Below are positions 37,849-46,787 of a DNA stretch of 64,000 bases, piece by piece (positions within the stretch are counted from its first letter, which is position 1; every line of letters begins with the position of its first letter). Source of the DNA: Rhodospira trueperi (lineage in GTDB: Bacteria > Pseudomonadota > Alphaproteobacteria > Rhodospirillales > Rhodospirillaceae); assembly GCF_900101965.1 (NCBI RefSeq), contig NZ_FNAP01000005.1, positions 62,001-126,000 of the forward strand, read 5' to 3'. The translations under genes and the position numbers were made by a program. The notes beneath the pieces are model-generated. The model searched no databases. It saw nothing but the letters and a program-made list of their open reading frames with translations, and was not told the origin of the DNA.

Positions 37849-39189
37849 TCATCCATCCCCCTGGTCCTCGCCGCGCAGCAGGGTTCGCAGCGGCACGGCC
37901 AGCGCGCTGCGTTCGGCGTCGCGCGCCCGGGCCAACCGGCGGGCCAGGGCCTCACTCCAGGGCAGACCGGGCGGCGGCGTCGCCGGGGTGGCGGTGTCCG
38001 GTAAACGCAGGGCCAGCAGACCGAGTAGATCATCCAGCGTCACCGCGCCCAAGTCGCGGGCCAGCAACCAGCGGCCTTTTTCGGAGCGGGCCACCAGACC
38101 GGCCGCGTTCAGATCGCGCAGCACGGTGCGCAGGCGTTCCTCCGGCACACCGATTTCGCGCAGCATGAGCCGACGCCCGACCCCGCCGCGCGCATCCGTG
38201 CCGGAGGCCGGCACGGCGCCCGCCTCTGCCTGAAGGCATGCCAGCACCCGCAGCGCCGCCGTCAGATCGTGACGGCGCGGGTCGTCTCCCTCGGCGCGGC
38301 GCATGCGCCAGACCGGCAGGACGGCCGCGATGATCGCGCCGGCCAGCACCACCAGCCAGGACATGTACATCCACACCAGGAACACCGGGATCACCGCCAT
38401 GGCGCCGTACAGCGTCCGATAGGCCTCGGCGTTGGTCACGTAAACCAGGAATCCCACGCGCAGAACGGCCACCAGCACGGCGGCCACCACGCCACCGGCC
38501 AGCGCATCCGTCGCCCGCACCGGTCTGTTCGGCACCACGGCATACAGCAGGGTGAACGCCACGGCGGTCAGCACCCACGGCAGCGCCCGCGCGATTAGGC
38601 CGCCAATGCCCGTCAGCATGGCCGGTGCGCCGTCGGCAAGTTCTCCCAGCGTGTAGAGATAGCCGGTCAGCGAGGCGCTGGCTCCCAGCAACAACGGGCC
38701 GAGGGTGACCGCGGCCCAGTACACCAGAAGGCGTGCCGCGAGACCCCGTGCGGAGCGGACGCCGAAAATCGCGTTCAGGGCCGTTTCGATGGTCACCAGC
38801 AGCATGATGGCGGTCACGGCGATGCCGACCACGCCTAGGGCCGTCAGGCCGCCTGCGGCGCGCACGAAATCGTCTACTTTTTCGCGCACCACATCGTCGG
38901 CGTAGGGGAAGAGCACGCTGAACAGGGTGTCCATGATGGAGCCGCGCACCTCGGCGAACACCGGAAACGCGGTGACCATGGCCAGGGCGATGGCCAGCAG
39001 TGGCACCAGAGCCAGCAGCGAGGTATAGCTGAGAGACGCGGCCACCCGCGCCACCTGGGTTTCGGTCGCGCGGTCCCGCGTCATCCGGACCAGGAGCATC
39101 AGGGATTCGCGGGCCGATGGTGCTCCCTCCGGCGGGGGCGACGGACGATCCGAATCATCGGGCGCCTGCTCGGCGGTTATGGTTTGCAT
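37849..39189 (-). CDS. YihY/BrkB family inner-membrane protein
   Basis: A 446-residue protein with about six transmembrane segments in residues ~45-300. YihY hallmarks are 'ARVAASLSYTSLLALVPLLAIALAMVTAFPVF' and 'LGPLLLGASASLTGYLYTLG', then 'AYRTLYGAMAVIPVFLVWMYMSWLVVLAGAIIAAVLP'. The C-terminal ~140 residues are a soluble domain with a winged-helix-like segment ('REIGVPEERLRTVLRDLNAAGLVARSEKGRWLLARDL'). The family was once misnamed RNase BN; its role is not established. I use the ATG at 39189, which has AGGGGGG upstream; a GTG at 39213 is an alternative. It is divergent from fabI. Confidence 0.87.
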   Translation of the reverse strand: MQTITAEQAPDDSDRPSPPPEGAPSARESLMLLVRMTRDRATETQVARVAASLSYTSLLALVPLLAIALAMVTAFPVFAEVRGSIMDTLFSVLFPYADDVVREKVDDFVRAAGGLTALGVVGIAVTAIMLLVTIETALNAIFGVRSARGLAARLLVYWAAVTLGPLLLGASASLTGYLYTLGELADGAPAMLTGIGGLIARALPWVLTAVAFTLLYAVVPNRPVRATDALAGGVVAAVLVAVLRVGFLVYVTNAEAYRTLYGAMAVIPVFLVWMYMSWLVVLAGAIIAAVLPVWRMRRAEGDDPRRHDLTAALRVLACLQAEAGAVPASGTDARGGVGRRLMLREIGVPEERLRTVLRDLNAAGLVARSEKGRWLLARDLGAVTLDDLLGLLALRLPDTATPATPPPGLPWSEALARRLARARDAERSALAVPLRTLLRGEDQGDG

Positions 39190-39251
39190 CCCGACCCCCC
39201 TGAAACAGATCACGAAGAGATTTCCTCCGCGCGGGATTTGATTTAGTGTGA

Positions 39252-39271
39252 CGCCCCCAAAAAGGGGGGCG
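39252..39271. promoter_or_regulatory. CGCCCCC/GGGGGCG dyad upstream of fabI
   Basis: CGCCCCC and GGGGGCG arms flank AAAAAG in the 144-bp divergent gap between the YihY-type gene and fabI, about 63 bp before the fabI start. It resembles the C6-AATT-G6 palindrome at 6817. It is a candidate operator or leader hairpin. Confidence 0.4.
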
Positions 39272-39333
39272 CTAAGCTTGGAGCGAGGGCGTTCCCTTCA
39301 CCGCATCGCGTGCAGAAAACCAAGAGGATGAGC

Positions 39334-40176
39334 ATGACGGCTTCCACCCCCATCCTGGCCGGCAAACGCGGCCTTGTCATGGGACTCGCCAACGACAAGT
39401 CCATCGCCTGGGGCATCGCCAAAGCCTGTGTCGGGCATGGCGCCGAACTGGCCCTGACGTATCAGGGCGCCCCCCTGCTCAAGCGGGTCAAGCCGTTGGC
39501 GGAAAGCCTCGGCGTGACCATGATGCTGGATTGCGACGTCACCGACACCCCCAGCATGGATGCGGCGTTCGACCGCCTTCGGGACGAATGGGGGCGGCTG
39601 GATTTCGTGGTCCATGCCATTGCCTATTCCGACCGGGAGCAGTTGAAGGGGCGGTACGTCAACACGACGCCCGAGAACTTCGATCAGACGATGCGCATCT
39701 CCTGCTTTTCGTTCACCGATGTGTGTCGTCGGGCACACCCGTTGATGAGCGAGGGCGGCAGCCTGCTGACGCTGACCTACTACGGCGCCGAACAGGTCAT
39801 GCCGCACTACAACGTCATGGGCGTGGCCAAGGCGGCGCTGGAGGCCAGCGTGCGCTATCTGGCCAATGACCTGGGGCCGGAGGGCATCCGCGTCAACGCC
39901 ATCTCCGCCGGGCCGATCCGCACCCTGGCAGCCTCCGGCATCGGCGATTTCCGCTTTATCCTGAAGTGGAACGAGTACAACGCGCCGCTGCGACGCAACG
40001 TGTCCACCGACGAGGTGGGCAATGCCGCCATGTACCTGCTGTCTGACCTTGCATCCGGCGTGACCGGCGAGGTGCACCATGTGGACAGCGGCTATCATAC
40101 CGTCGGCATGGTCGCTCCCGATTCGGCGTCGCAGATCATCGACCTGATGAGCGGCTTCAAGCCGAAAACGGACTAG
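39334..40176 (+). CDS. fabI: Enoyl-[acyl-carrier-protein] reductase (NADH)
   Basis: A 280-residue short-chain dehydrogenase catalysing the last reductive step of each fatty-acid elongation round. The FabI-type cofactor start is 'LAGKRGLVMGLANDKSIAWGIAKA'. The catalytic pair is Y159-x6-K166 in 'GAEQVMPHYNVMGVAKAALEASVRYLANDLG', and 'GPIRTLAASGIGDF' is the substrate loop targeted by triclosan-type inhibitors. ATG codons at 39328 and 39334 and a GTG at 39310 are in frame; AAGAGG at 39322-39327 suits 39334 best. It is followed by aroC after 12 bp, so the two are likely cotranscribed. Confidence 0.95.
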   Translation: MTASTPILAGKRGLVMGLANDKSIAWGIAKACVGHGAELALTYQGAPLLKRVKPLAESLGVTMMLDCDVTDTPSMDAAFDRLRDEWGRLDFVVHAIAYSDREQLKGRYVNTTPENFDQTMRISCFSFTDVCRRAHPLMSEGGSLLTLTYYGAEQVMPHYNVMGVAKAALEASVRYLANDLGPEGIRVNAISAGPIRTLAASGIGDFRFILKWNEYNAPLRRNVSTDEVGNAAMYLLSDLASGVTGEVHHVDSGYHTVGMVAPDSASQIIDLMSGFKPKTD

Positions 40177-40188
40177 GACCGGCGCGGC

Positions 40189-41271
40189 ATGTCGCACAAC
40201 AGCTTCGGTCACCTGTTCCGGGTCACTACCTTCGGCGAGAGCCACGGGCCGGCCATCGGATGCGTGGTGGACGGCACGCCGCCGCGCCTGTCCCTGGACG
40301 AGGCCGATCTGCAACGCGACCTGGATCGCAGGCGGCCCGGGCAGTCGCGCCACACCACGCAACGGCGCGAGGCCGACGCGGCGCGGATCCTGTCGGGCGT
40401 GTTCGAGGGGCTAACCACCGGTACGCCCATCGCCGTGCTGATCGAGAACACCGACCAGCGCAGCAAGGACTACGGCGACATTGCAGGCAAGTTCCGCCCG
40501 GGCCACGCGGACTACACCTACGAGGCCAAGTACGGCATCCGCGACCATCGCGGCGGCGGGCGCTCGTCGGCGCGGGAGACCGCCAGCCGGGTCGCCGCCG
40601 GGGCCATCGCCCGAAAGGTTCTCGGCGACGGCGTGTCCGTCCGCGCCGCGTTGGTGCAATTGGGCGCGGATCGCCTGGAGGTCCCGGCCGATTCCTGGGA
40701 CTGGGACGAGGTGGACCGCAATCCCCTGTTCTGTCCTGACGCCGCGACCGCCGAACGGTGGGCGGCGCGGCTGGACGACGTCCGCAAGTCGGGCGACTCC
40801 ATCGGTGCGGTGGTTCATGTGGAGGCGCTGGGTGTGCCGGCCGGCTGGGGTGCCCCGGTCTACGGCAAGCTCGACCAGGACATCGCGGCCGCGCTGATGA
40901 GCATCAACGCCGTCAAGGGCGTGGAGATCGGCGCCGGCTTCGGGGCGGCGGCCCTGAGAGGATCGGAAAACGCCGACGAGATGGAACCGGGACCGAACGG
41001 CGCTCCTCACTTCACCAGCAATCACGCCGGCGGCATTCTGGGCGGCATCTCGAGCGGGCAGCCCGTCGTCGCCCGCTTCGCCGTCAAGCCGACAAGCTCC
41101 ATCCTGGTGCCGCGCCGCACGGTGGACCGCGACGGTCGGGCCACCGAGATCATCACCCGGGGGCGGCACGATCCATGCGTGGGCATCCGCGCGGTGCCGG
41201 TGGCGGAAGCCATGATGGCCTGCGTGCTGGCCGACCATGCCCTTCGGCATCGGGCGCAGTGCGGCGGGTGA
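40189..41271 (+). CDS. aroC: Chorismate synthase
   Basis: A 360-residue enzyme that makes chorismate from EPSP using reduced FMN, the last step of the shikimate pathway. Signatures are '[28 protein letters not shown]' at the N-terminus, '[39 protein letters not shown]', and '[33 protein letters not shown]' at the end. Length is typical. It follows fabI closely, an arrangement seen in other alphaproteobacteria, and lies 28 bp before an alpha/beta hydrolase gene. Confidence 0.97.
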   Translation: MSHNSFGHLFRVTTFGESHGPAIGCVVDGTPPRLSLDEADLQRDLDRRRPGQSRHTTQRREADAARILSGVFEGLTTGTPIAVLIENTDQRSKDYGDIAGKFRPGHADYTYEAKYGIRDHRGGGRSSARETASRVAAGAIARKVLGDGVSVRAALVQLGADRLEVPADSWDWDEVDRNPLFCPDAATAERWAARLDDVRKSGDSIGAVVHVEALGVPAGWGAPVYGKLDQDIAAALMSINAVKGVEIGAGFGAAALRGSENADEMEPGPNGAPHFTSNHAGGILGGISSGQPVVARFAVKPTSSILVPRRTVDRDGRATEIITRGRHDPCVGIRAVPVAEAMMACVLADHALRHRAQCGG

Positions 41272-41299
41272 TCCGGCCGCGTGGCATCGGGGGCACATC

Positions 41300-42226
41300 A
41301 TGGCGGATGCCGACATCGAGATCGATCCCGCGCTGGAGACCGCCTACAACTGCCGAGCCGCCGTACCCGAGCATGCGGCCATTTTCGAGTCCTGGGCCGA
41401 ACGCAGCGCCTCGGCCCGGCATGCGGCGGGTCGCGCATTTCGCGGAAACGTCCCGTATGGTCCGCGACCGCGATGGACCCTGGATCTGTTCGGGGCTGGA
41501 GTCGGGGGCCGGCCGCGCCCTCTGCTGATGATCCTGCACGGTGGCTACTGGCAGGCCATGGACAAGAGCGCGTCGAGCTTTCTTGCCCCGTCGTTCCTTG
41601 AGGCCGGCGCGGTGGTGGCGGTCGTCAACTACCCCCTGTGCCCGGCCGATCCCCTGCCGGCCATCACTCTCGCGCTGCGTGAGGCCGTCCAGTTCCTGTG
41701 GCACGAGTCCACCGGCCTGGGCGTCGACCGGCATCGGTTCGTCGTGGCCGGGCATTCGGCCGGCGCGCATCTGGCGGCCGAACTGCTCTGTACCCGGTGG
41801 CCGTCCCTGGATTCCAGCATGCCCCTGGATACCCTGAGAAGCGCCATTCTCGTCAGCGGCCTGTTCGACCTGGAACCGCTGTGCCGCACCACCATCAACC
41901 GGGCGCTTGGGCTGGATGCCGACGCGGCGCGGCGCAACAGCCCGCTGTACCGTGATCCCGTCCCTGGAACGTCGGTGACGCTGGCGGTGGGCGAGCACGA
42001 GTCAGATGCTTTCCATAGCCAGTCCGCCCGCCTGCTGCGATCCTGGACCGCCATGGGGGCGAACGCGACCTGGGTCTCGTTGCCGGGACGTCACCACTTC
42101 TCGGCCATCGAGGCGCTGGCCGAACCGGACTCCGCGCTGTACCGCGACGCCCTGGGTCGGTTGAGGCTGCCGGTCCCTCGAACGACGGCGGACTTGACGG
42201 GGGCCAAGCCGGAGCCCAAGGTCTGA
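41300..42226 (+). CDS. Alpha/beta hydrolase (esterase/kynurenine formamidase-like)
   Basis: A 308-residue cytoplasmic hydrolase. The oxyanion-hole motif is 'LHGGYWQAMDKSASSFLAP', the nucleophile elbow 'GHSAGAHLAAEL' and the catalytic His is probably in 'PGRHHFSAIEAL'. The HGGYW form and length match a carboxylesterase/arylformamidase-like group. Substrate cannot be told from sequence; no kynurenine gene is nearby. The start is the ATG at 41300; the frame is open upstream into aroC. It is probably the third gene of the fabI-aroC transcript. Confidence 0.82.
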   Translation: MADADIEIDPALETAYNCRAAVPEHAAIFESWAERSASARHAAGRAFRGNVPYGPRPRWTLDLFGAGVGGRPRPLLMILHGGYWQAMDKSASSFLAPSFLEAGAVVAVVNYPLCPADPLPAITLALREAVQFLWHESTGLGVDRHRFVVAGHSAGAHLAAELLCTRWPSLDSSMPLDTLRSAILVSGLFDLEPLCRTTINRALGLDADAARRNSPLYRDPVPGTSVTLAVGEHESDAFHSQSARLLRSWTAMGANATWVSLPGRHHFSAIEALAEPDSALYRDALGRLRLPVPRTTADLTGAKPEPKV

Positions 42227-42270
42227 CCGTCAATCCCTTCCGTCCACTGCCCGTGCCGAGACGCCGACCG

Positions 42271-42513
42271 ATGCAGAAAATCTACGTCTTCCTGAAATGC
42301 GACCTGGGTCATTCCTACGATGTGGCCGCCGCCCTCGTGGATGGGGTGGAGGAGGTTTCGGAGGTGGACAGCGTCTCCGGCCAGTATGACCTCCTCGCCA
42401 AGTTCTACCTGCCCCGCGAGTACGATGTGGGCCGTTTCGTGACCGAGCAGGTGCAGACCCTCAAGGGGGTCAAGGACACCTTCACCCTGGTGGCCTTCAA
42501 CGCCTTCACGTAA
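42271..42513 (+). CDS. Stand-alone Lrp/AsnC ligand-binding (RAM) domain protein
   Basis: An 80-residue protein made only of the C-terminal effector domain of Lrp/AsnC regulators: 'KIYVFLKCDLGHSYDVAAALVDGVEEVSEVDSVSGQYDLLAKFYLP', ending in 'VKDTFTLVAFNAF'. There is no DNA-binding helix-turn-helix. Such single-domain proteins form oligomeric rings and may sense amino acids or modulate full-length Lrp proteins. The ATG at 42271 fits the domain boundary; no strong ribosome site is seen. Its 3' end overlaps the convergent metallophosphoesterase gene by 8 bp. Confidence 0.88.
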   Translation: MQKIYVFLKCDLGHSYDVAAALVDGVEEVSEVDSVSGQYDLLAKFYLPREYDVGRFVTEQVQTLKGVKDTFTLVAFNAFT

Positions 42514-43381
42514 CCGGTGCTTCGGGCTCGGACGGAGGTCCGGGCAGGATCTCGCGCAGCAGATCGCCCAGACGCGGGGCCGTCTCCGGATACCGCGCGC
42601 GCCACTCGCGCGGATAGCCCAGCGACACCTCCTCGAACCGGGTTCCGTCCCGCCAGTCGGTGCGCGGGACGTGCTGGTGCCCGGTGACCACGATGCGCGC
42701 GTTGAAGCGCCGGTGCCAGTCCTCCGTGAGCACCGTGCCGCACCACGGCGCCAGGCGCGGAACCCTGTTGATGAACAGCAGGTCGCGGCGCAGGGGAAAG
42801 TGGTTGATGAGAACCGTGCGGGTGCCCGGCGGCAGGGCATTCAGCCGCGCTTCCGAGATCGCCAGGCGCTGACGGCACCATGCGGCCCGGGTGGCGTGTG
42901 GCGATGGCGATAGGTGTTGTTCGTCGGCGCACACCGCATGCTCTTCCGCCGCCCAGGCCCGCAGGCCCTCTAGCGACACGTCCGGCGGCCGAAAGCTGTA
43001 ATCGTACAGCAGAAACAGCGGGCACAGCACCACGGTGTCCGGCCCCGACCCGTCCAGGATCGTGGGGTAAGGGTCTTCGGGTGTCAGAACGTTGAAGGTC
43101 CGCGCCAGATCGACCAGGGCCGTGTACTTCGCCGCGCCGCGCAGGCGTTCGCCGCTCTCCTCGGTGGTCCACAGTTCGTGATTTCCGGGCACCCAGATCA
43201 GGCGGGCGAAGCGCGGGCGCAGGGCCGCGAACGCCATGGCGACGTGCGTCAGGGATTCGCCCACATCGCCGGCCAGGATCAGCCAGTCCGCGCGATGGTC
43301 CTCCAGGTCGCTCAGGTCGTCCAGAATCGCCCGGTTCTCGGGGTGTCCCAGGTGCAGATCGCTGACGGCCAGCAGGCGCAC
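42506..43381 (-). CDS. Calcineurin-like metallophosphoesterase
   Basis: A 291-residue protein with the metal-binding motifs of the family: 'VSDLHLGHPENR' (D-x-H), 'DWLILAGDVGE' (G-D), 'WVPGNHELW' (G-N-H-E), 'LINHFPL' and 'VTGHQHVPR' (G-H-x-H). It should bind two metal ions and hydrolyse a phosphoester; the substrate is unknown. The start is a GTG. Its last 8 bases overlap the convergent Lrp-like gene. It lies 81 bp downstream of manC on the same strand, so it may be cotranscribed with it. Confidence 0.85.
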   Translation of the reverse strand: MRLLAVSDLHLGHPENRAILDDLSDLEDHRADWLILAGDVGESLTHVAMAFAALRPRFARLIWVPGNHELWTTEESGERLRGAAKYTALVDLARTFNVLTPEDPYPTILDGSGPDTVVLCPLFLLYDYSFRPPDVSLEGLRAWAAEEHAVCADEQHLSPSPHATRAAWCRQRLAISEARLNALPPGTRTVLINHFPLRRDLLFINRVPRLAPWCGTVLTEDWHRRFNARIVVTGHQHVPRTDWRDGTRFEEVSLGYPREWRARYPETAPRLGDLLREILPGPPSEPEAPVT

Positions 43382-43462
43382 CGGCCCCTCCCTCGCGTTC
43401 CCGTCGCGTCACGATCCCGGCGGGCCTTGGATCGGATCGATGGATGAGCGTTTGGGCCGGGA

Positions 43463-44905
43463 TCACTCCCGGCCGTAGGTGTCCTCGAACCGGACGATGT
43501 CGTCCTCGCCGAGATAGGCGCCGGACTGCACTTCGATGATCCGCAGCGGCAGCTTGCCGGGATTCTCCAGCCTGTGCGTGACGCCGAGCGGGATGAACGT
43601 GGACTGGTTCTCGTGAAGCAAAAAGTTCTCGCCGTCCCGCGTGACCCGGGCGGTGCCCTCGACCACGATCCAGTGTTCGGCGCGGTGATGGTGCATCTGC
43701 AGGCTGAGGCGTTCGCCCGGCCGCACCATGATCTGCTTGACCTGGAAGCGCTCGCCCTGGTCGATGCCCCGGTAGCTGCCCCAGGGGCGGAACACGGTCG
43801 AGTGCAGGCGCCCCTGCGGACGGTCGGCGGCATTCAGGCGGCCGACGATGTCCTTGACCGCCTCGGCACGGTCGCGCGGGGCCACCAGCACGGCATCGTC
43901 GGTGGCGACGACCACCGCGTCCGTCAGGCCGACGGTCGCCACCATCGGGCCTTCCGAACGGACGTAGCAGTCACGGGTCTCGCTGACCATCACATCGCCG
44001 TGCAGCACGTTGCCGGCTTCGTCACGCTCTCCGATATCCCACAGCGCGTTCCAGGCGCCGACGTCGTTCCAGCCCATGGAGACCGGAACCACGGCGGCCC
44101 TGTCGGTTCGTTCCATGACCGCGACGTCGATGGATTGGGACACCGTGCGGGCGAAGGGGGCGGAGGCGAGGCGACGGAAATCAAGGTCGTCCCGGCCCTC
44201 GGACAGGGCGGCGCGGGCCGCCGTGACGGTCTCGGGGTGCAGACGCTCCATTTCGGCCAGGAAGGTCTCGGCGGTGAAGGCGAACATGCCGCCGTTCCAG
44301 AGATAATCGCCCTCGGCGAGATACTGTTCGGCGGTCGCCCGATCCGGTTTCTCGACGAACCGATCCACACCCCGGGCGCCGACCACGCCGTCCAGATGTC
44401 CGCCCACGCGGATATAGCCGTATCCGGTTTCCGGTCTGTTCGGGGTGATGCCGAAGGTGACCAGATAGCCCTGCCGCGCCGCCGCCGCGGCCGTCGTGAC
44501 GGCGGCCCGGAAGGCCTCCGGATCGGCGATGACATGATCGGACGGCAGCAGAAGGACCACGCCCTCGGGGTCCTGTTCGGCCACGGCCAGCGCCGCCACG
44601 GTGGCCGCCGGTGCGGTATTGCGCCCCTCCGGCTCCAGCAGAATCGCGGCGGGGGTGATCTCGACGGCCCTCATCTGCTCGGCCAGCAGGAATCTGTGTT
44701 CTTCGTTACAGATGGCGATGGGTGGGGCGAAACCCGGGCCTGTCACCCGCCGGGCGGTCGCCTGCACCATGGTTTCGTCGCTGGCCAGCGGCAGGAATTG
44801 CTTGGGATAGAGCGCGCGCGACATGGGCCACAGCCGGCTGCCCGCTCCCCCGGACAGGACCACGGGATGGATTGGGGAAGGCGTGTCGGGGCCGGTGGCG
44901 GGCAT
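43463..44905 (-). CDS. manC: Mannose-1-phosphate guanylyltransferase/mannose-6-phosphate isomerase
   Basis: A 480-residue bifunctional enzyme supplying GDP-mannose for polysaccharides. The nucleotidyltransferase domain (about 1-290) opens with 'VVLSGGAGSRLWPMSRALYPKQFLPL', with 'NRPETGYGYIRVG' and 'FVEKPDRATAEQYL'. The C-terminal cupin (type II phosphomannose isomerase, about 365-475) contains 'RPWGSYRGIDQGERFQVKQIMVRPGERLSLQMHHHRAEHWIVVEGTARV'. The metal-binding histidines are in 'MHHHRAEHW'. Length is typical. No other mannose gene is adjacent; the rhamnose genes at 51-53 kb may serve the same surface polymer. Confidence 0.94.
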   Translation of the reverse strand: MPATGPDTPSPIHPVVLSGGAGSRLWPMSRALYPKQFLPLASDETMVQATARRVTGPGFAPPIAICNEEHRFLLAEQMRAVEITPAAILLEPEGRNTAPAATVAALAVAEQDPEGVVLLLPSDHVIADPEAFRAAVTTAAAAARQGYLVTFGITPNRPETGYGYIRVGGHLDGVVGARGVDRFVEKPDRATAEQYLAEGDYLWNGGMFAFTAETFLAEMERLHPETVTAARAALSEGRDDLDFRRLASAPFARTVSQSIDVAVMERTDRAAVVPVSMGWNDVGAWNALWDIGERDEAGNVLHGDVMVSETRDCYVRSEGPMVATVGLTDAVVVATDDAVLVAPRDRAEAVKDIVGRLNAADRPQGRLHSTVFRPWGSYRGIDQGERFQVKQIMVRPGERLSLQMHHHRAEHWIVVEGTARVTRDGENFLLHENQSTFIPLGVTHRLENPGKLPLRIIEVQSGAYLGEDDIVRFEDTYGRE

Positions 44906-45049
44906 GGTCGCGGGTCTCGCTCTACGTCGCGTCAGAGTGGAGAACCATAGCCTAGCACTCAGTCGGGGTCGGGGGCTAGATCAGCGCGCTCGGATCAGGG
45001 CAGCGCAAAGCGCTGGCCCACGTTGGCCCGGCGATGTAGAAGCGAAGCC

Positions 45050-45904
45050 ATGAAGACGCATCGCGAAACGGAACGATCCCTCTGCGGTCCGGCGCTCCGC
45101 CTGCCCGGTTTCCCGCCCGGCGAGGTGTGGCTGGTGGGCGCGGGGCCGGGAGACCCGGGGCTGTTGACTCTACACGCCGCCCATGCCCTGGAGCAGGCGG
45201 ATGTGGTGGTGCATGACGCCCTGGTGGACGAGGCCGTGCTGCGGCTGGCCCGGCCGGAGGCGGAGGTCATTTTCGCCGGGAAGCGCGGCGGCAAGCCCTC
45301 CGCCAGCCAGCCCGACATCACGCGGCGGCTGATCGACCTCGCGCGCGCCGGCAAGCGGGTGCTGCGGCTGAAGGGCGGTGACCCGTTCGTGTTCGGGCGC
45401 GGCGCGGAAGAGGCGCGCGCGCTGGTCGCCGCCGGGGTGCCGTTCCGCGTCGTTCCGGGCATCACCGCCGGGATCGGCGGGCTGGCCTACGCCGGCATTC
45501 CGGCCACGGCACGCGAGACCAACGCGGCCATCGCCTTCGTCACCGGCCATGCCTCCAGCGGCGCGGTGCCCGACAACGTGGATTGGACGGCCCTGGCCCG
45601 CAGTGCGTCGGTCCTGGTGATCTACATGGCGGTCAAGCATCTGGAGACCATCGTCGGGCGCCTGATGAAGGGCGGCCGCTCGCCGGACGAACCGTTGGCT
45701 TTCATCTGCTCGGCGACCACGGCGCGGCACCGGGTGGTGGTCTCGACCCTGGGCGCGGCCGTCGCTGACCGCGATGCCCAGGGCGTGGAAGCCCCGGCCA
45801 TCGTCGTGGTGGGCGAGGTGGTGCGCCTGCGCGAGCACCTCGGCGCGTGGTGGGACCCGGCGGGCCTGATGGCCTCGGGCGAGATGGACGCGGCGGCGGA
45901 GTGA
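45050..45904 (+). CDS. cobA: Uroporphyrinogen-III C-methyltransferase
   Basis: A 284-residue SAM-dependent methyltransferase that converts uroporphyrinogen III to precorrin-2, the entry to cobalamin and siroheme. The family motifs are 'VWLVGAGPGDPGLLTLHAAHAL', 'VVHDALVDEAVL', 'VLRLKGGDPFVFGRGAEEA' and 'GITAGIGGLAYAGIPATAR'. There is only the methyltransferase domain, with no CysG-type dehydrogenase/chelatase. B12 made through this step is needed by the BchE encoded in this window. The ATG at 45050 has GAAG upstream; the frame extends upstream without homology. I see no cobalamin riboswitch in the 144-bp leader. Confidence 0.94.
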   Translation: MKTHRETERSLCGPALRLPGFPPGEVWLVGAGPGDPGLLTLHAAHALEQADVVVHDALVDEAVLRLARPEAEVIFAGKRGGKPSASQPDITRRLIDLARAGKRVLRLKGGDPFVFGRGAEEARALVAAGVPFRVVPGITAGIGGLAYAGIPATARETNAAIAFVTGHASSGAVPDNVDWTALARSASVLVIYMAVKHLETIVGRLMKGGRSPDEPLAFICSATTARHRVVVSTLGAAVADRDAQGVEAPAIVVVGEVVRLREHLGAWWDPAGLMASGEMDAAAE

Positions 45905-45948
45905 TACGAAAACCGCTTGATTGGATCGCGTGCGTTGATCGCCGACCC

Positions 45949-46041
45949 GTAGGTTGGGGTGAGGTGCGACGCACCGAACCCCAACGTTTCGGCCCACAGA
46001 TCCGAATGGTGTTGGGGTTCGCTCCGCTCACCCCAACCTAC
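45949..46041. repeat. 93-bp palindromic repeat (GTAGGTTGGGGTGAG type)
   Basis: GTAGGTTGGGGTGAG (45949-45963) is exactly complementary to 46027-46041. Inner arms CGAACCCCAAC and GTTGGGGTTCG are also exact complements, and GTGCG/CGCAC forms a side hairpin. The whole can fold as a cruciform. Dispersed repeats of this 'TAGGTTGGGGTGAG' type are known in many proteobacteria. It lies between the 3' ends of convergent cobA and the DUF721 gene and could also terminate both. Confidence 0.85.
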
Positions 46042-46088
46042 GTCCAATTCGGTGGATCGTGAACGATTCCACCGGTTTCCGTAGGATG

Positions 46089-46697
46089 TCAGCGCCGCGC
46101 CGCCATGACGGCGCGGCCCAGCCGGTCGAGCGCGGCCCGAAGCTCGGGATCGGGCACGGTGGCGAGCCGATCCTCCAGCGCCTGGACCGCATGGGCCGGG
46201 GGCGGGGCGGGCGGTAAAGCCGGGGATCGGCGCGGTCTCTTGGCCGCCGCTGCCGTGGACAGCGGCCCCTGGGTGACCCGGATCGACTCGACGGCGCGAT
46301 AGCCCAGGTGGGTGTTGATGCGCTCGCACAGCAACGGCGCGCGGTGCGTCAGTTCGGTGGCGAAGGCGCCGGCGGCGGCCCGAACATGCAGCGTCCCGCC
46401 CGTCGTCGCCGACCGCGCCGTGCCGCGCGGCAGGACCAAGCGCACCGGCACACAGTGGCGCCCCAGCGCCGGGCCGACGATGGCCTCCCAGTGCGCCAGC
46501 AATGGCGCCAGGGCGGCGCCCCGCCGACCGAGCAGACGCCGCGTCGCCGGCTCCACCAACTGGCCCAGCGCCCGCCAGCGCCGCGCGCGCGTTTTCAGGT
46601 CGCGCACGGGCAGGGGCTCGCCCTCCGCAGTGACCAGTCGGCGCAGCCAGCCCGGCGGGGGCGGAGAGTCGTCGTCGGGATCGGTCTCGTTGCTCAT
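46089..46697 (-). CDS. DUF721 domain (DciA-like) protein
   Basis: A 202-residue protein. The DUF721 core lies at about residues 35-140: 'LGQLVEPATRRLLGRRGAALAPLLAHWEAIVGPALGRHCVPVRL', then 'GGTLHVRAAAGAFATELTHRAPLLCERINTHLGYRAVESIRVTQG'. DciA proteins load the replicative helicase in bacteria lacking DnaC/DnaI; here the role is inferred from the domain. The C-terminus is Pro/Ala-rich with a final amphipathic helix. It is divergent from mutY (90 bp between starts), a common alphaproteobacterial pairing. Confidence 0.85.
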   Translation of the reverse strand: MSNETDPDDDSPPPPGWLRRLVTAEGEPLPVRDLKTRARRWRALGQLVEPATRRLLGRRGAALAPLLAHWEAIVGPALGRHCVPVRLVLPRGTARSATTGGTLHVRAAAGAFATELTHRAPLLCERINTHLGYRAVESIRVTQGPLSTAAAAKRPRRSPALPPAPPPAHAVQALEDRLATVPDPELRAALDRLGRAVMAARR

Positions 46698-46787
46698 GCG
46701 TCTTGCCTTGCCGGTCTTGCTCCCCCCACATGGAGCCGGATCGGCTCCCGCCGGTCAAGGTCCGTCCCTCGTCCCGGAGTCCTACCC

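Noticed and set aside
44906-45049. Possible cobalamin riboswitch before cobA
   Set aside because: The gap is only 144 bp and lacks a B12-box-like sequence or the expected stem set.
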